Below are positions 1-8,058 of a DNA stretch of 51,829 nucleotides, piece after piece. The notes below the pieces were generated by a model. The model was given only the letters and a program-made list of their open reading frames with translations, was not told the origin of the DNA and did not search any database. The position numbers and the translations under genes are program-made. Position 1 is the first letter of the stretch. Every line of letters begins with the position of its first letter. This DNA comes from Xanthomarina sp035306605 (GTDB taxonomy: Bacteria; Bacteroidota; Bacteroidia; Flavobacteriales; Flavobacteriaceae): NCBI GenBank assembly GCA_035306605.1, contig DATGNR010000079.1; one strand, written 5' to 3'.

Positions 1-99
1 AGCCTGTTTAATAATCAATCCTTGGTGTTGGCATCGATTTCCTTTGGAACTACAGGAATATCTTAGAATGTTTATCATTGAAAAATCAGTTTTTAGTAT

Positions 100-858
100 T
101 TATTTAAACCTAAGCATGGTTTCAAGTATTTCGTTAATCTGCTTCGATTTTTGTCTAGATACAGGAATTTCTTCATCATCGCTCATAATTAGGCTTCCAC
201 CATCTTGTTTTAGAATTCCTTTTACAAATTTTGGGTTAATGAGGTGGGATTGGTGTACCCTAATGAAGCCTTGGTCCGTAAGAAGCTCTTCTATTTCTTT
301 TAAGGTTCTACTTATTAAAACGCTTCTTTGTTCGTTACAAAAAATATTTGTGTAGTTATTGTCCGATTGACACCTTACAATATTATTGATGTCCACAATT
401 TGATAGCCTACTCCCGTGGGTAGAGCTATTTTAGAATGACTTTTGTTGGAGTCCTTTAAATGAGTTTGAAATAGTTGCCACTGTTTGTTACTAGTTTTCT
501 TTTGACGTTTTTCCCAATCAGAGAGTGCTTTGACTATGTTTTTTTCGGTTATCGGTTTTAAAAGATAGTTGATAGCACTGTATTGAAAGGCTTTTATTGC
601 ATATTGATCGTAAGCTGTAGTGAATATGATATCAAAATCGATAGGTAGTAAATTGTCTAGCAAGGCAAAACCATTAAGGTTTGGCATTTCTATGTCTAAA
701 AACAGGATGTCTGGAGAGTTGTATTTAATAAACTCCAAGCCTTCCAATGGATTGGTAAAGGTTCCTATAATTTCGTAGTTTGAATTTAATTTATTGATTA
801 AATTTTCCAAGACATTTATACAGTGGGTTTCGTCGTCTATTATTATGATTTTTGTCAT
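100..858 (-). CDS. LytTR-family response regulator
   Basis: A 252-residue two-domain regulator. The N-terminal receiver domain (about 1-120) shows the acidic pair D8-D9, the phospho-acceptor D55 in LFLDIEMP, T80/T81 and the conserved K101 in LLKP. The C-terminal LytTR DNA-binding domain (about 145-245) contains the typical SDNNYTNIF and FIRVHQSHLIN motifs. It follows the sensor kinase gene with only 3 bases between them, so the two are surely one operon and a cognate pair. Phosphorylation of D55 by the kinase should control DNA binding to paired direct repeats; one such pair lies upstream of the kinase gene (2936-2968). The regulon cannot be told from the sequence. The first 99 bases of the window, downstream of the stop codon, show no recognisable gene. 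Confidence 0.93.
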   Translation of the reverse strand: MTKIIIIDDETHCINVLENLINKLNSNYEIIGTFTNPLEGLEFIKYNSPDILFLDIEMPNLNGFALLDNLLPIDFDIIFTTAYDQYAIKAFQYSAINYLLKPITEKNIVKALSDWEKRQKKTSNKQWQLFQTHLKDSNKSHSKIALPTGVGYQIVDINNIVRCQSDNNYTNIFCNEQRSVLISRTLKEIEELLTDQGFIRVHQSHLINPKFVKGILKQDGGSLIMSDDEEIPVSRQKSKQINEILETMLRFK

Positions 859-861
859 AGC

Positions 862-2892
862 TTAGTGGTCATAAGTTAGTGTAATTCTTGTTCCTGTGGT
901 ATCACCTTCTTCTTCAAGATCGGTAATTTTTAAATGAATGGCATAGTCATTCAGATAGTTGTACCATTTTAATCGGTCTTGCACTATGGTTGTACCCATG
1001 GATTTATGCAGTTTTTTCTTTTTAGCGCTTTCATTTCTGCCTATGCCATTATCTTCAATAATAATTTTTAAATTTTCAGTAATATCGAAGATTATGGTTA
1101 GTTCTTTTCTGGCTTTTAAACTAGGTTGTAGTCCATGCCAGATGGCATTTTCAACAATGGGTTGTAAAAGTAAGGGAGGTATTTCATACTGAGAAAGTGC
1201 TTCTCGAGAAGCCACTTCAATGGTGTAGGTAAAGTCTTTCCCCATTCTGCTTTGTTCTAAGGATAAGTATAATTCTAGAATCTCAAGTTCTTCTTCAACC
1301 GTAATTTTTTTGCGGTTCGTGTTTTGTAATATACTTCGTAATAAACTCGAGAAATCGTCTAGATAATTTATAGCATCTTCATTTCTAGAGTTCATTATTA
1401 GGCTTTTAATGGCATTCATGCTGTTAAAAATAAAATGAGGATTCATTTGCGAGCGCAAGGCTACCATTTCTGTTTCCTTTATTTTTTTATTAAAGTCATC
1501 TTTTGTTTTTTGCTCCCTTTCACGTTCTATTTCGGAATAAAGCTGAAGGAGTTCCGAGGTTTTTTGGTTGACTTTTTCATCAAGTTCACGGTTCATGCGT
1601 TCTTGAATATGTTGATTTTCCTGGAGCTGTACTATCAGTTCTGCATCTGTTTTTTGTTTTTTCTTTTGAAGTAGGAATACATTTTCTCCTAAAGCTAGAG
1701 AGAAGCAATACACTTCTGCTAATAGGCCCATCTGGAAAATAATATTTGGGGCTTGTTTAAAACTAAACAGTTCTTTTGTAACAATCTGTATTTCGGAAAA
1801 TCCAATAAATGTTCCTAACAAGGCTCCAATAAAAAAGAAGGATTGACCTAATATAAAATAATTTATTAAAGGATGTTTTACTTTATAAATTATCCAGAAA
1901 ATTAAAATAAAATTAAGTGGTAGAATGAAAGAACGGATTATGAAAAATAGCATTCCCATGAATTTGATATCTGTAACTAAATTGCCAAACACAAAAATTG
2001 CTAGGGCATAAATAAAACAGAACCCTCCTAAGTAATACAGGATTTTTGCAAGTAATTTACTGTAGTTTTTGACCTCTAGCAGGTGTAGGATAAATAATAT
2101 ATAGAAGCCAATAAAGGTAAATTGGACAGGTTCAAATAAATTATAAGCTAATTCAGGAATGTATTTAAAGAAATTACCAATTGGTGCTAAGGTGTAGCGC
2201 AGTACTAAAAACCCGTAAATAAGCTGAAAAAACAAGTAGCCTAAATAATAAAGGTATAATTTTTTGCGAAGACGCAACCAAAAAATTAGTGTAAATACAA
2301 AGATAGTAGCTAAGGAGATGATGTAGAAGTAAATAAACCCTATAGATTTTTTTTGATGGTTATGAATACTAGTAGAAAATTTCCAATAATCAATTTCGGA
2401 ATAGATTTCCGGCAACTTAGGACTAAACTTTAGTCTGTTACCACTCAATCTTACATAAATCTCAGATTTTTCAAAAGGAGGAAAACTTAGTTCTGAAAAG
2501 AAATCTTCTGATTGGTTCGCTCTTTCAGGAAAAGGTACATAAAATCCATTTTTTATCTGTTTGTATTCTTGTTTAGTCTGTTGGTAGATTGTCGTGTAGT
2601 TATTCAAGCTAAATAGATACGCTTTGACAGTGTCTTGTGATCGATTTTCAATTTGAAATTTGAGCCAAAAAGCTTTATCTATTGGAATAGTATTTAAAGT
2701 ATCATGGGGTTTCCAATCTGTTTGCAATCTTACGTCTTCAAAAGACAGGTCTCTATCAATTTGTAGTACTTTAACATTTTCATTATTGGTTAACTGTACC
2801 TTACTGGATATGGAATTAACCATAATTTGCCCAGATAGGTGCATGATACCTATTAGAAAATAACATACTATTAAAGAGATAGTTTTTAACAT
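862..2892 (-). CDS. 7TM-DISM sensor histidine kinase (LytS/YehU-type kinase core)
   Basis: A 676-residue membrane sensor kinase. In order it has a signal peptide or first membrane segment (1-20), a periplasmic 7TMR-DISMED2-like sensing domain (about 40-160), seven hydrophobic segments (about 185-405, the 7TM-DISM module), a coiled coil (about 405-475), and a His_kinase/HATPase core. The phospho-acceptor is H486 in SQMNPHFIFNSMNAIKSLI, the N box is ENAIWHG (581-587) and the G box is DNGIG (614-618). This kinase type normally partners with LytTR regulators, and the next gene, 3 bases downstream, is exactly that. The DISMED2 domain is thought to bind small ligands such as carbohydrates, but the ligand here is unknown. 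Confidence 0.92.
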   Translation of the reverse strand: MLKTISLIVCYFLIGIMHLSGQIMVNSISSKVQLTNNENVKVLQIDRDLSFEDVRLQTDWKPHDTLNTIPIDKAFWLKFQIENRSQDTVKAYLFSLNNYTTIYQQTKQEYKQIKNGFYVPFPERANQSEDFFSELSFPPFEKSEIYVRLSGNRLKFSPKLPEIYSEIDYWKFSTSIHNHQKKSIGFIYFYIISLATIFVFTLIFWLRLRKKLYLYYLGYLFFQLIYGFLVLRYTLAPIGNFFKYIPELAYNLFEPVQFTFIGFYILFILHLLEVKNYSKLLAKILYYLGGFCFIYALAIFVFGNLVTDIKFMGMLFFIIRSFILPLNFILIFWIIYKVKHPLINYFILGQSFFFIGALLGTFIGFSEIQIVTKELFSFKQAPNIIFQMGLLAEVYCFSLALGENVFLLQKKKQKTDAELIVQLQENQHIQERMNRELDEKVNQKTSELLQLYSEIEREREQKTKDDFNKKIKETEMVALRSQMNPHFIFNSMNAIKSLIMNSRNEDAINYLDDFSSLLRSILQNTNRKKITVEEELEILELYLSLEQSRMGKDFTYTIEVASREALSQYEIPPLLLQPIVENAIWHGLQPSLKARKELTIIFDITENLKIIIEDNGIGRNESAKKKKLHKSMGTTIVQDRLKWYNYLNDYAIHLKITDLEEEGDTTGTRITLTYDH

Positions 2893-2935
2893 TATAGCTA
2901 ATGTACTATTCTATTTTGAAATGTCTAAGGTAGGT

Positions 2936-2968
2936 TTAGTATTTGGTAGGTTTTAATTAGTATTTGGT
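2936..2968 (-). promoter_or_regulatory. Candidate LytTR operator: tandem 12-bp direct repeat
   Basis: The 12-mer TTAGTATTTGGT occurs exactly at 2936-2947 and again at 2957-2968, so the start-to-start distance is 21 bp, two helical turns. LytTR proteins bind paired direct repeats with this period. The pair lies 44-76 bases upstream of the kinase start codon, where an autoregulatory site would be expected. The assignment to the LytTR regulator is an inference from spacing and position; the half-site sequence itself is not a recognised consensus. Confidence 0.45.
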
Positions 2969-3145
2969 TGTTTATTTAGGATTAATGGATTTATTTGTGT
3001 CCCTTTTCTATGAAATAAATGTGAGTTTTTCTGTTTTTAATACGAGTTTAATCTCTTTTAAATATCTCAAATAGTCTAATTCTTTATGTATAAAAATATG
3101 ATGATTAATTTTTTTAGACACGGACTAATCAGTACTTTTTTAAAG

Positions 3146-3153
3146 TATCTTTG
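3146..3153 (+). promoter_or_regulatory. Bacteroidota -7 element of terC
   Basis: TATCTTTG is an exact match to the Bacteroidota -7 consensus TAnnTTTG and lies 22 bases upstream of the terC ATG at 3176. No clear -33 TTTG is seen at the usual distance. Confidence 0.5.
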
Positions 3154-3175
3154 TATGATATAAAACACAGTTTAA

Positions 3176-4120
3176 ATGATTGTTTGGGCCCTTTTTATAG
3201 TTGGAATTATTGTTTTTTTAGCCTTAGATTTAGGTGTATTTAATAAGAATCCACATGTTATTAGTTCAAAAGAAGCAGGAGTTTGGACTGTGGTTTGGGT
3301 TACGATGTCTTTTGCGTTTTCAGGAGTGATTTATTGGTTGTACAGTCAAGGTGTGTATATTGATAATCCGGATAACTTGTTGCCACATGATGCCATGATT
3401 AAATATATTACGGGATATCTTATTGAGTTGTCCTTGAGTATTGATAATATATTTGTAATTGCTATAATATTTACTTCCTTTAAAATTCCGCCAAAGTATC
3501 AACATCGGGTTTTGTTTTGGGGGATATTAGGAGCTGTTGTATTTAGAGGTTTAATGATATTTTTGGGTGTCATGCTGATTCATAAGTTTTCATGGATGAC
3601 TTATGTATTTGGAGCATTTTTGGTGTTTACTGCATTAAAGATGATGTTTAAAAAAGACGAGCATGACTTTCATCCTAAAAAATCATTTGTTTTTAGATTG
3701 CTAAAAAAAATTATGCCTATTACTACTGAAATTGAGAATGAGCATTTTTTTGTTAAACGCAGGCATATGACCGCAGCAACACCTTTATTTGTTGCTTTAG
3801 TGGTTATTGAAATGATGGATGTGGTGTTTGCTATTGATAGCGTGCCTGCTATTCTTTCCATAACTTCAGATCCTTTTTTGGTTTTTAGCTCCAATATCTT
3901 CGCAATTTTAGGTTTACGTTCTATGTATTTCTTTTTGGCAAATATGTTGGAAAGATTTAGTTACTTAGAATATAGCTTAATTGCTATTTTATCTTTTGTA
4001 GGAATTAAAATGTTGCTTGTACATTATTTTAAATTCCCAGAATGGGTTTCATTAGGCTTTATTGGTTTAGCGCTAGGAACTGGAATTGTGGTGTCCTTGC
4101 TAAAAAACAGAAAAGCCTAA
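3176..4120 (+). CDS. TerC-family integral membrane protein (Alx-like)
   Basis: A 314-residue protein with about eight to nine hydrophobic segments. It carries the two hallmark motifs of the TerC family: ELSLSIDNIFVIAIIF near residues 84-99 (E84, D90) and VVIEMMDVVFAIDSVPAI near residue 215. Members of the family (TerC, Alx, MeeF/MeeY-type) are linked to tellurite resistance, metal (manganese) export during secretion, or alkaline response. No other ter genes are nearby, so a stand-alone metal-related role is more likely than a tellurite operon. The gene has its own -7 element and a terminator whose stem starts inside the last codons, so it is monocistronic. Confidence 0.9.
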   Translation: MIVWALFIVGIIVFLALDLGVFNKNPHVISSKEAGVWTVVWVTMSFAFSGVIYWLYSQGVYIDNPDNLLPHDAMIKYITGYLIELSLSIDNIFVIAIIFTSFKIPPKYQHRVLFWGILGAVVFRGLMIFLGVMLIHKFSWMTYVFGAFLVFTALKMMFKKDEHDFHPKKSFVFRLLKKIMPITTEIENEHFFVKRRHMTAATPLFVALVVIEMMDVVFAIDSVPAILSITSDPFLVFSSNIFAILGLRSMYFFLANMLERFSYLEYSLIAILSFVGIKMLLVHYFKFPEWVSLGFIGLALGTGIVVSLLKNRKA

Positions 4121-4139
4121 GGAATTGTCTTAGGCTTTT
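4111..4139 (+). terminator. Intrinsic terminator of terC
   Basis: An 11-bp perfect stem (AAAAGCCTAAG at 4111-4121 with CTTAGGCTTTT at 4129-4139) closes a 7-base loop. The 5' arm contains the terC stop codon (TAA 4118-4120). The A/T flanks are symmetrical, so it may also act on the convergent hydrolase transcript that ends at 4161. Confidence 0.75.
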
Positions 4140-4160
4140 AGGTTGGGTTTTTATTACTGA

Positions 4161-4655
4161 TTATTTAATTACTTGCTTAAAAAATAAATCTACCTCTTCT
4201 TTAAAAACATCTAAAGGGATGCGATGTGCTAGAGTATTTCGAACATGAATCTTGTATTCTGGATGGTTTTCTATAGTTTCTGCTAAAAAGTTAAGTGTTT
4301 TTCTTGGATTCACCACCTCGTCTAGTGTTCCTAAAACAATTTGCTTGAATGAACTTTTTTGGTGTTTTACGTTGGGCGTTACTTGGTAAACAGAACGTTC
4401 TGCTAAAGCAGGATTAAATAACAGAGCAGGACATTGAAATGAATTAGAGACATAATAACCCGAAAAACCTCCCATACTGCTTCCTATAACAATATGGATG
4501 TCTTTTGATTTATATGAAGAAATTAAATTACCTATAGCTTGTGTGTCTGCTTCATAGTCAATTGAAGGTGAAATTACCTCTCCATATTGTTCCAAGATTT
4601 TTCTTTTTTCAGGATTTAGACTTCCGTTTAATCCGTGTATGTAAAGTATGTTCAT
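4161..4655 (-). CDS. YqiA-like alpha/beta-fold hydrolase
   Basis: A 164-residue, minimal alpha/beta hydrolase like the YqiA (UPF0227) esterase family. It starts MNILYIHGLNGS, where HG is the oxyanion-loop motif of the fold. The nucleophile elbow is GSSMGG with S60, the acid is probably D112 (LGTLDEVV) and the catalytic histidine H144 (NTLAHRIP). There is no signal peptide, so it is cytoplasmic. E. coli YqiA has esterase activity on short acyl esters; the physiological substrate is unknown. It is convergent with terC and separated from the next minus-strand gene upstream (start 5568) by about 120 bases. Confidence 0.8.
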   Translation of the reverse strand: MNILYIHGLNGSLNPEKRKILEQYGEVISPSIDYEADTQAIGNLISSYKSKDIHIVIGSSMGGFSGYYVSNSFQCPALLFNPALAERSVYQVTPNVKHQKSSFKQIVLGTLDEVVNPRKTLNFLAETIENHPEYKIHVRNTLAHRIPLDVFKEEVDLFFKQVIK

Positions 4656-4776
4656 AGTTTTGTAGTAAATTTAAAATAATAGCATCTAAATATACTTGAT
4701 TATAATAAAACTTTAAAGAAATATAAGAATAGTAGAGTTTGTTGAGGTTTAAATTTCAGGCATATAAACTAAATAA

Positions 4777-5568
4777 TTACTTTAAGAATGCTTTAATTCC
4801 AAAATTCCCAGAACGTTTTGTGTTTTCTTTTACTAATTGAATACCTTCTCCAATATTATTTTTAGATGTAAAAACAAAAGGGATAATATTTTTTAATTTT
4901 TTTGTTTTATAATGGTAGTCATATAAATAATCATCGTTAATAACTACATATAAATCTTGTTTTTTAAAGGCATTATTTGGTGAGTTGATGTAATCTGTGT
5001 GTTTGTAATTGACCCTTGAATTACTGTCATTGGTTAAATCGATAACATCTAAACAGTCTGTGTATTTAATTTCTTTTAAATTTAAAAACTTTCCATTACA
5101 ATTTTTAATTACAATGTCGCCGTAAGAGTCTACTAAGAACCAATCAGTGGATGGCGTAAATACTTCTGTGACTGTATGACCATTCATCCAAACTACTCTT
5201 GAAATAATGTCTTTCGATTTTAATACATGATGTAATATCTTAGATGCTTCCGAGCAGATTTTCGTAAATTTATTGTCAACTTCTAAAATGTTGGTTTTGT
5301 CTCTAACTTGATTTCCTTTACCAACAAAGACAATGTCTCTTGTAAGTTTTACAGAGTTTTTTATTTCTAAATACAAACTGTCAAAAGTCTGTGTGTTTTC
5401 ATTTTTAAAAACGGGTGTCTTATAGAATTCATCTTTTGATAAATAACTCATTTCGATAAATGGGAATGGTAGATGAATTACTTTGACATAGGTATAAATA
5501 GAAATAGGTAGTAGCAAAACAACTAATAGAAGTAAATATCTTTTTTTGAATTTGCTTACAAAACCCAT
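4777..5568 (-). CDS. Membrane-anchored protein of unknown function with a transglutaminase-like core
   Basis: A 263-residue protein not recognised as a named family. After a basic start (FKKR) there is one membrane segment (about 10-30), then an extracytoplasmic body. Residues 101-151 look like a transglutaminase/papain-like core: C105 in KICSEASKIL, H131 in MNGHTVTEVF and D147 in WFLVDSYGD follow the family's Cys-His-Asp order and spacing, including the aromatic residue before the Asp block. This suggests a cysteine hydrolase or a related non-catalytic domain outside the membrane. No operon partner is visible. It is AT-rich like its neighbours. The hydrolase-like reading is an inference from motif spacing only. 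The 227 bases between its start and tRNA-Phe show only the tRNA terminator. Confidence 0.7.
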   Translation of the reverse strand: MGFVSKFKKRYLLLLVVLLLPISIYTYVKVIHLPFPFIEMSYLSKDEFYKTPVFKNENTQTFDSLYLEIKNSVKLTRDIVFVGKGNQVRDKTNILEVDNKFTKICSEASKILHHVLKSKDIISRVVWMNGHTVTEVFTPSTDWFLVDSYGDIVIKNCNGKFLNLKEIKYTDCLDVIDLTNDSNSRVNYKHTDYINSPNNAFKKQDLYVVINDDYLYDYHYKTKKLKNIIPFVFTSKNNIGEGIQLVKENTKRSGNFGIKAFLK

Positions 5569-5768
5569 AACATATTGATTATCAGATATAAATTTAGTAA
5601 TAATTTTTTAAAAATCGACCTTAATTCCTTGAGGATTTTATTTTAAAAAAGTCAGTGTTAGAATGCTATGTTAAAGTTGAAGGTTTTTTGGTGGCAATTA
5701 ATAATGTTAAGAAAATGATGGGAGGCATTGTGGGGGCAGACTTGAGTAGACTAGGTGTAAAACCAAAA

Positions 5769-5790
5769 AACCCGAACAGTTGTTCGGGTT
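5769..5790 (-). terminator. Terminator of tRNA-Phe
   Basis: A perfect inverted repeat, AACCCGAACA (5769-5778) with TGTTCGGGTT (5781-5790), is flanked by an A run on the left (5765-5770) and a T run on the right. Read on the minus strand it is a stem followed by six T, 6 bases after the tRNA CCA end. It could also stop plus-strand transcription. Confidence 0.8.
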
Positions 5791-5795
5791 TTTAG

Positions 5796-5871
5796 TGGTG
5801 GTGCCTCCAGGAATCGAACCAGGGACACAAGGATTTTCAGTCCTTTGCTCTACCAACTGAGCTAAGGCACC
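5796..5871 (-). tRNA. tRNA-Phe (anticodon GAA), CCA encoded
   Basis: On the minus strand the acceptor stem GGTGCCT pairs with AGGCACC, followed by discriminator A and an encoded CCA (5796-5798). The D arm contains AGCTCAGTTGGTAGAGC. The anticodon stem AAGGA/TCCTT closes the loop CTGAAAA, which gives anticodon GAA (Phe). The T arm carries GGTTCGATTCC. All arms pair well, so the gene is intact. It stands alone with its own promoter (5912-5943) and terminator. Confidence 0.97.
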
Positions 5872-5911
5872 AGTTTCAAAATTGCTAACCAATATTTCGG
5901 TTAAGCAGGTG

Positions 5912-5943
5912 CAAATATAGAATCATTTTTATTATTCGCCAAA
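5912..5943 (-). promoter_or_regulatory. Bacteroidota promoter of tRNA-Phe (-33 and -7 elements)
   Basis: On the minus strand there is TTTG (complement of 5940-5943), a 20-base spacer, then TATATTTG (complement of 5912-5919). This matches the Bacteroidota promoter consensus in both elements and in spacing. The -7 element ends 40 bases upstream of the mature tRNA 5' end. Confidence 0.7.
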
Positions 5944-5969
5944 AGAAAGTAAATAAAAAAATCGTTTTG

Positions 5970-5977
5970 TAAATTTG
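5970..5977 (+). promoter_or_regulatory. -7 element of the coaX operon
   Basis: TAAATTTG matches TAnnTTTG exactly and lies 17 bases upstream of the coaX ATG. It is divergent from, and 26 bases away from, the tRNA-Phe promoter. No good -33 element is seen. Confidence 0.45.
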
Positions 5978-5994
5978 CAACCTGACATAGAGCT

Positions 5995-6726
5995 ATGAAT
6001 TTAATAATAGATATTGGAAATACATTAGTTAAATTTGCTGTTTTTCAGCAAGATGAGTTAGTGTTTCAAACTTCGGGTGAAGACAATCTTTTTAAAAATA
6101 AATTTGAAAATATTTTAAAAAAATATCCCAAAATTGAAAAATGCATCATTTCTTCGGTTGGAAAAATGGATGAACAGGCGTTAGATTTTGTAAAAAAACG
6201 TCTAAAAATTCTAGTTTTGAATTCCGAAACTAAATTGTCATTTAAAAACCTTTACGGTACTCCAAAAACTTTAGGTGTAGATCGGTTGGCTTTGGTCAGT
6301 GCTGCATCTAGAGAATTTCCCAATAAAAATTGTTTGGTGATTGATTTAGGTTCGTGTATCACCTATGACTTCATTAACAAGGAAAACTGTTATTTAGGAG
6401 GCGCTATTTCACCGGGATTACGAATGAGATATAAGTCATTAAATAATTTTACAGCCAAATTACCGTTATTAGAAACAAAGCTTCCTGAAAATGTTATTGG
6501 AGATTCAACAGAAAGCGCCATTCATTCCGGAGTTGTTTTTGGTATTTTAAATGAAATAGATGGATTTATAGACAACTATAAACAGAAATTTTCAGATTTA
6601 ACAGTTATTTTAACAGGTGGAGATGCTTATTTCTTGTCAAAACAATTAAAAAATAGCATATTTGCCAACTCAAATTTCCTATTAATAGGATTGAACCATA
6701 TTTTACAATTTAATTCAACAGAATGA
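5995..6726 (+). CDS. coaX: Type III pantothenate kinase
   Basis: A 243-residue enzyme that phosphorylates pantothenate with ATP, the first committed step of coenzyme A synthesis. The N-terminal phosphate-binding motif is IIDIGNT with D6. The pantothenate motif is GVDR (94-97), and the second acidic site D117 lies in VIDLGSCITYDF. GGAISPGLRMR (135-145) and VILTGGDA near the C terminus complete the ASKHA-fold signature. Length fits the CoaX family (about 240-260). The outer-membrane protein gene begins inside its stop codon (ATGA overlap 6723-6726), so translation is coupled. Confidence 0.95.
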   Translation: MNLIIDIGNTLVKFAVFQQDELVFQTSGEDNLFKNKFENILKKYPKIEKCIISSVGKMDEQALDFVKKRLKILVLNSETKLSFKNLYGTPKTLGVDRLALVSAASREFPNKNCLVIDLGSCITYDFINKENCYLGGAISPGLRMRYKSLNNFTAKLPLLETKLPENVIGDSTESAIHSGVVFGILNEIDGFIDNYKQKFSDLTVILTGGDAYFLSKQLKNSIFANSNFLLIGLNHILQFNSTE

Positions 6727-8042
6727 TTAAAAAACTAATATTAGTTTTTATTGCATTATTTGCAATTCAAATTTACGCTCAAGAGGGAACTGCCTCACCA
6801 TATTCGTATTATGGAATTGGTAGCTTAAAATTTAAAGGGACTGTTGAGAATAGGAGTATGGGAGGATTGAGTATCTATACAGATAGTATTCATTTAAATC
6901 TTCGAAATCCTGCTTCTTACGCAACCAAAAATCTAGAACAATACAATTACGAGAGTCGACCTGTGAAATTTGCTATTGGTGGGACTCACTCCAAATCTAA
7001 ATTAAAAAGTAATTCAGCTTCCGATGTGGTAAACTCTACCACTTTAGACTACTTGGCCATGTCTTTTCCAGTGGGGAGATTTGGACTAGGAATGGGGCTT
7101 TTACCGTATACGACGGTAGGTTATAAGCTTGAAACCATGAATGGCAACAACGACCTTAAAAGTAAATTTAGAGGAGATGGTGGTGTTAACAAGGTGTATG
7201 GTTCTTTAGGATATTTAGTAACTGATGAATTGAGCGTAGGTGTGGATTTAGGTTACCATTTTGGTAATATTAGAAACCATACTATTGAGTATGTATATAC
7301 AAATGATGGAAGTTTAGCACAATACCAAACTAGAGAAGACAATAGGTCGGACCTGAGTGGTTTAGGGTTAAATCTTGGAGTAACATACACTAAAATGGTG
7401 CAAGAGAAGTATGAGTTAACCACGTCATTAACTTATAGACCAAAAGCCAACTTAACTTCTAAAAACTCTCGTACTTTTAATACCATTACTATAAATTCAG
7501 TAAATGATAACGAGAATATTATCAATTCTATCGAGGCTGATTTGGATGGGCAAGGTTTAAAACAAACCGATTTGGTAATTCCTGCTAAACTAGCCTTTGG
7601 AGCTGGAATTGGACAGCCTAGGTCTTGGTTTGTTGGTGCTGAGTATTCCTACATCAATGTTGGTGAGTTTAAAAATGATTTATACGCAGCTAGCGATTCT
7701 GCAGGAAATGTTAGTTACTCAAGTGCTTCAGCTATTTCAGTTGGAGGATTTTTTATCCCAGATTACAATTCTTTTTCAAGTTACTTAAGTAGAGTGGTTT
7801 ACAGGGCTGGAGTTAGGTTCGAAGGCACTGGATTAGAAATTAATGACGAAGCCATAAATGAGTTTGGCATATCTTTTGGAGTAGGGTTGCCAATGGGGAA
7901 TACATTCTCTAACGCGAACATAGGAGTTGAGTTTGGAAAGAAAGGAACAACAAGCAGTAATTTAATTCAAGAGAATTTTATAAACTTTCAACTAAGCCTC
8001 TCGTTCAACGATAGATGGTTCCAAAAGAGAAAATTTAATTAA
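6723..8042 (+). CDS. Outer-membrane beta-barrel protein (FadL/porin-like), function unknown
   Basis: A 439-residue secreted protein with a clear signal peptide (MIKKLILVFIALFAIQIYAQ, cleavage after about residue 20). The rest consists of alternating hydrophobic/polar beta strands rich in Gly, Tyr and Asn, and the last strand ends in a near-terminal aromatic block (NFQLSLSFNDRWF) as in barrel proteins. The early SPYSYYGIGSL and MGGLS motifs and the asparagine/proline element LRNPASY recall the FadL-like proteins of Bacteroidota. It overlaps coaX by 4 bases and is followed 16 bases later by the TPR gene. The substrate is unknown. Confidence 0.7.
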   Translation: MIKKLILVFIALFAIQIYAQEGTASPYSYYGIGSLKFKGTVENRSMGGLSIYTDSIHLNLRNPASYATKNLEQYNYESRPVKFAIGGTHSKSKLKSNSASDVVNSTTLDYLAMSFPVGRFGLGMGLLPYTTVGYKLETMNGNNDLKSKFRGDGGVNKVYGSLGYLVTDELSVGVDLGYHFGNIRNHTIEYVYTNDGSLAQYQTREDNRSDLSGLGLNLGVTYTKMVQEKYELTTSLTYRPKANLTSKNSRTFNTITINSVNDNENIINSIEADLDGQGLKQTDLVIPAKLAFGAGIGQPRSWFVGAEYSYINVGEFKNDLYAASDSAGNVSYSSASAISVGGFFIPDYNSFSSYLSRVVYRAGVRFEGTGLEINDEAINEFGISFGVGLPMGNTFSNANIGVEFGKKGTTSSNLIQENFINFQLSLSFNDRWFQKRKFN

Positions 8043-8058
8043 GAATAAAATAAAAATT

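Noticed and set aside
44..355. 103-codon open frame on the plus strand
   Set aside because: It is an antisense shadow of the LytTR regulator; it has no homology and no start signal.
2893..3175. Possible yybP-ykoY manganese riboswitch upstream of the TerC gene
   Set aside because: Many TerC-family genes have one, but the AT-rich upstream region shows no conserved riboswitch core and no expression-platform hairpin.
5796..5871. tRNA-Phe as integration site of a mobile element
   Set aside because: No integrase, no direct repeat of the tRNA 3' end and no change in base composition were seen nearby.
5707..5892. 61-codon frame on the minus strand over tRNA-Phe
   Set aside because: It runs through the tRNA and its terminator, so it is not coding.
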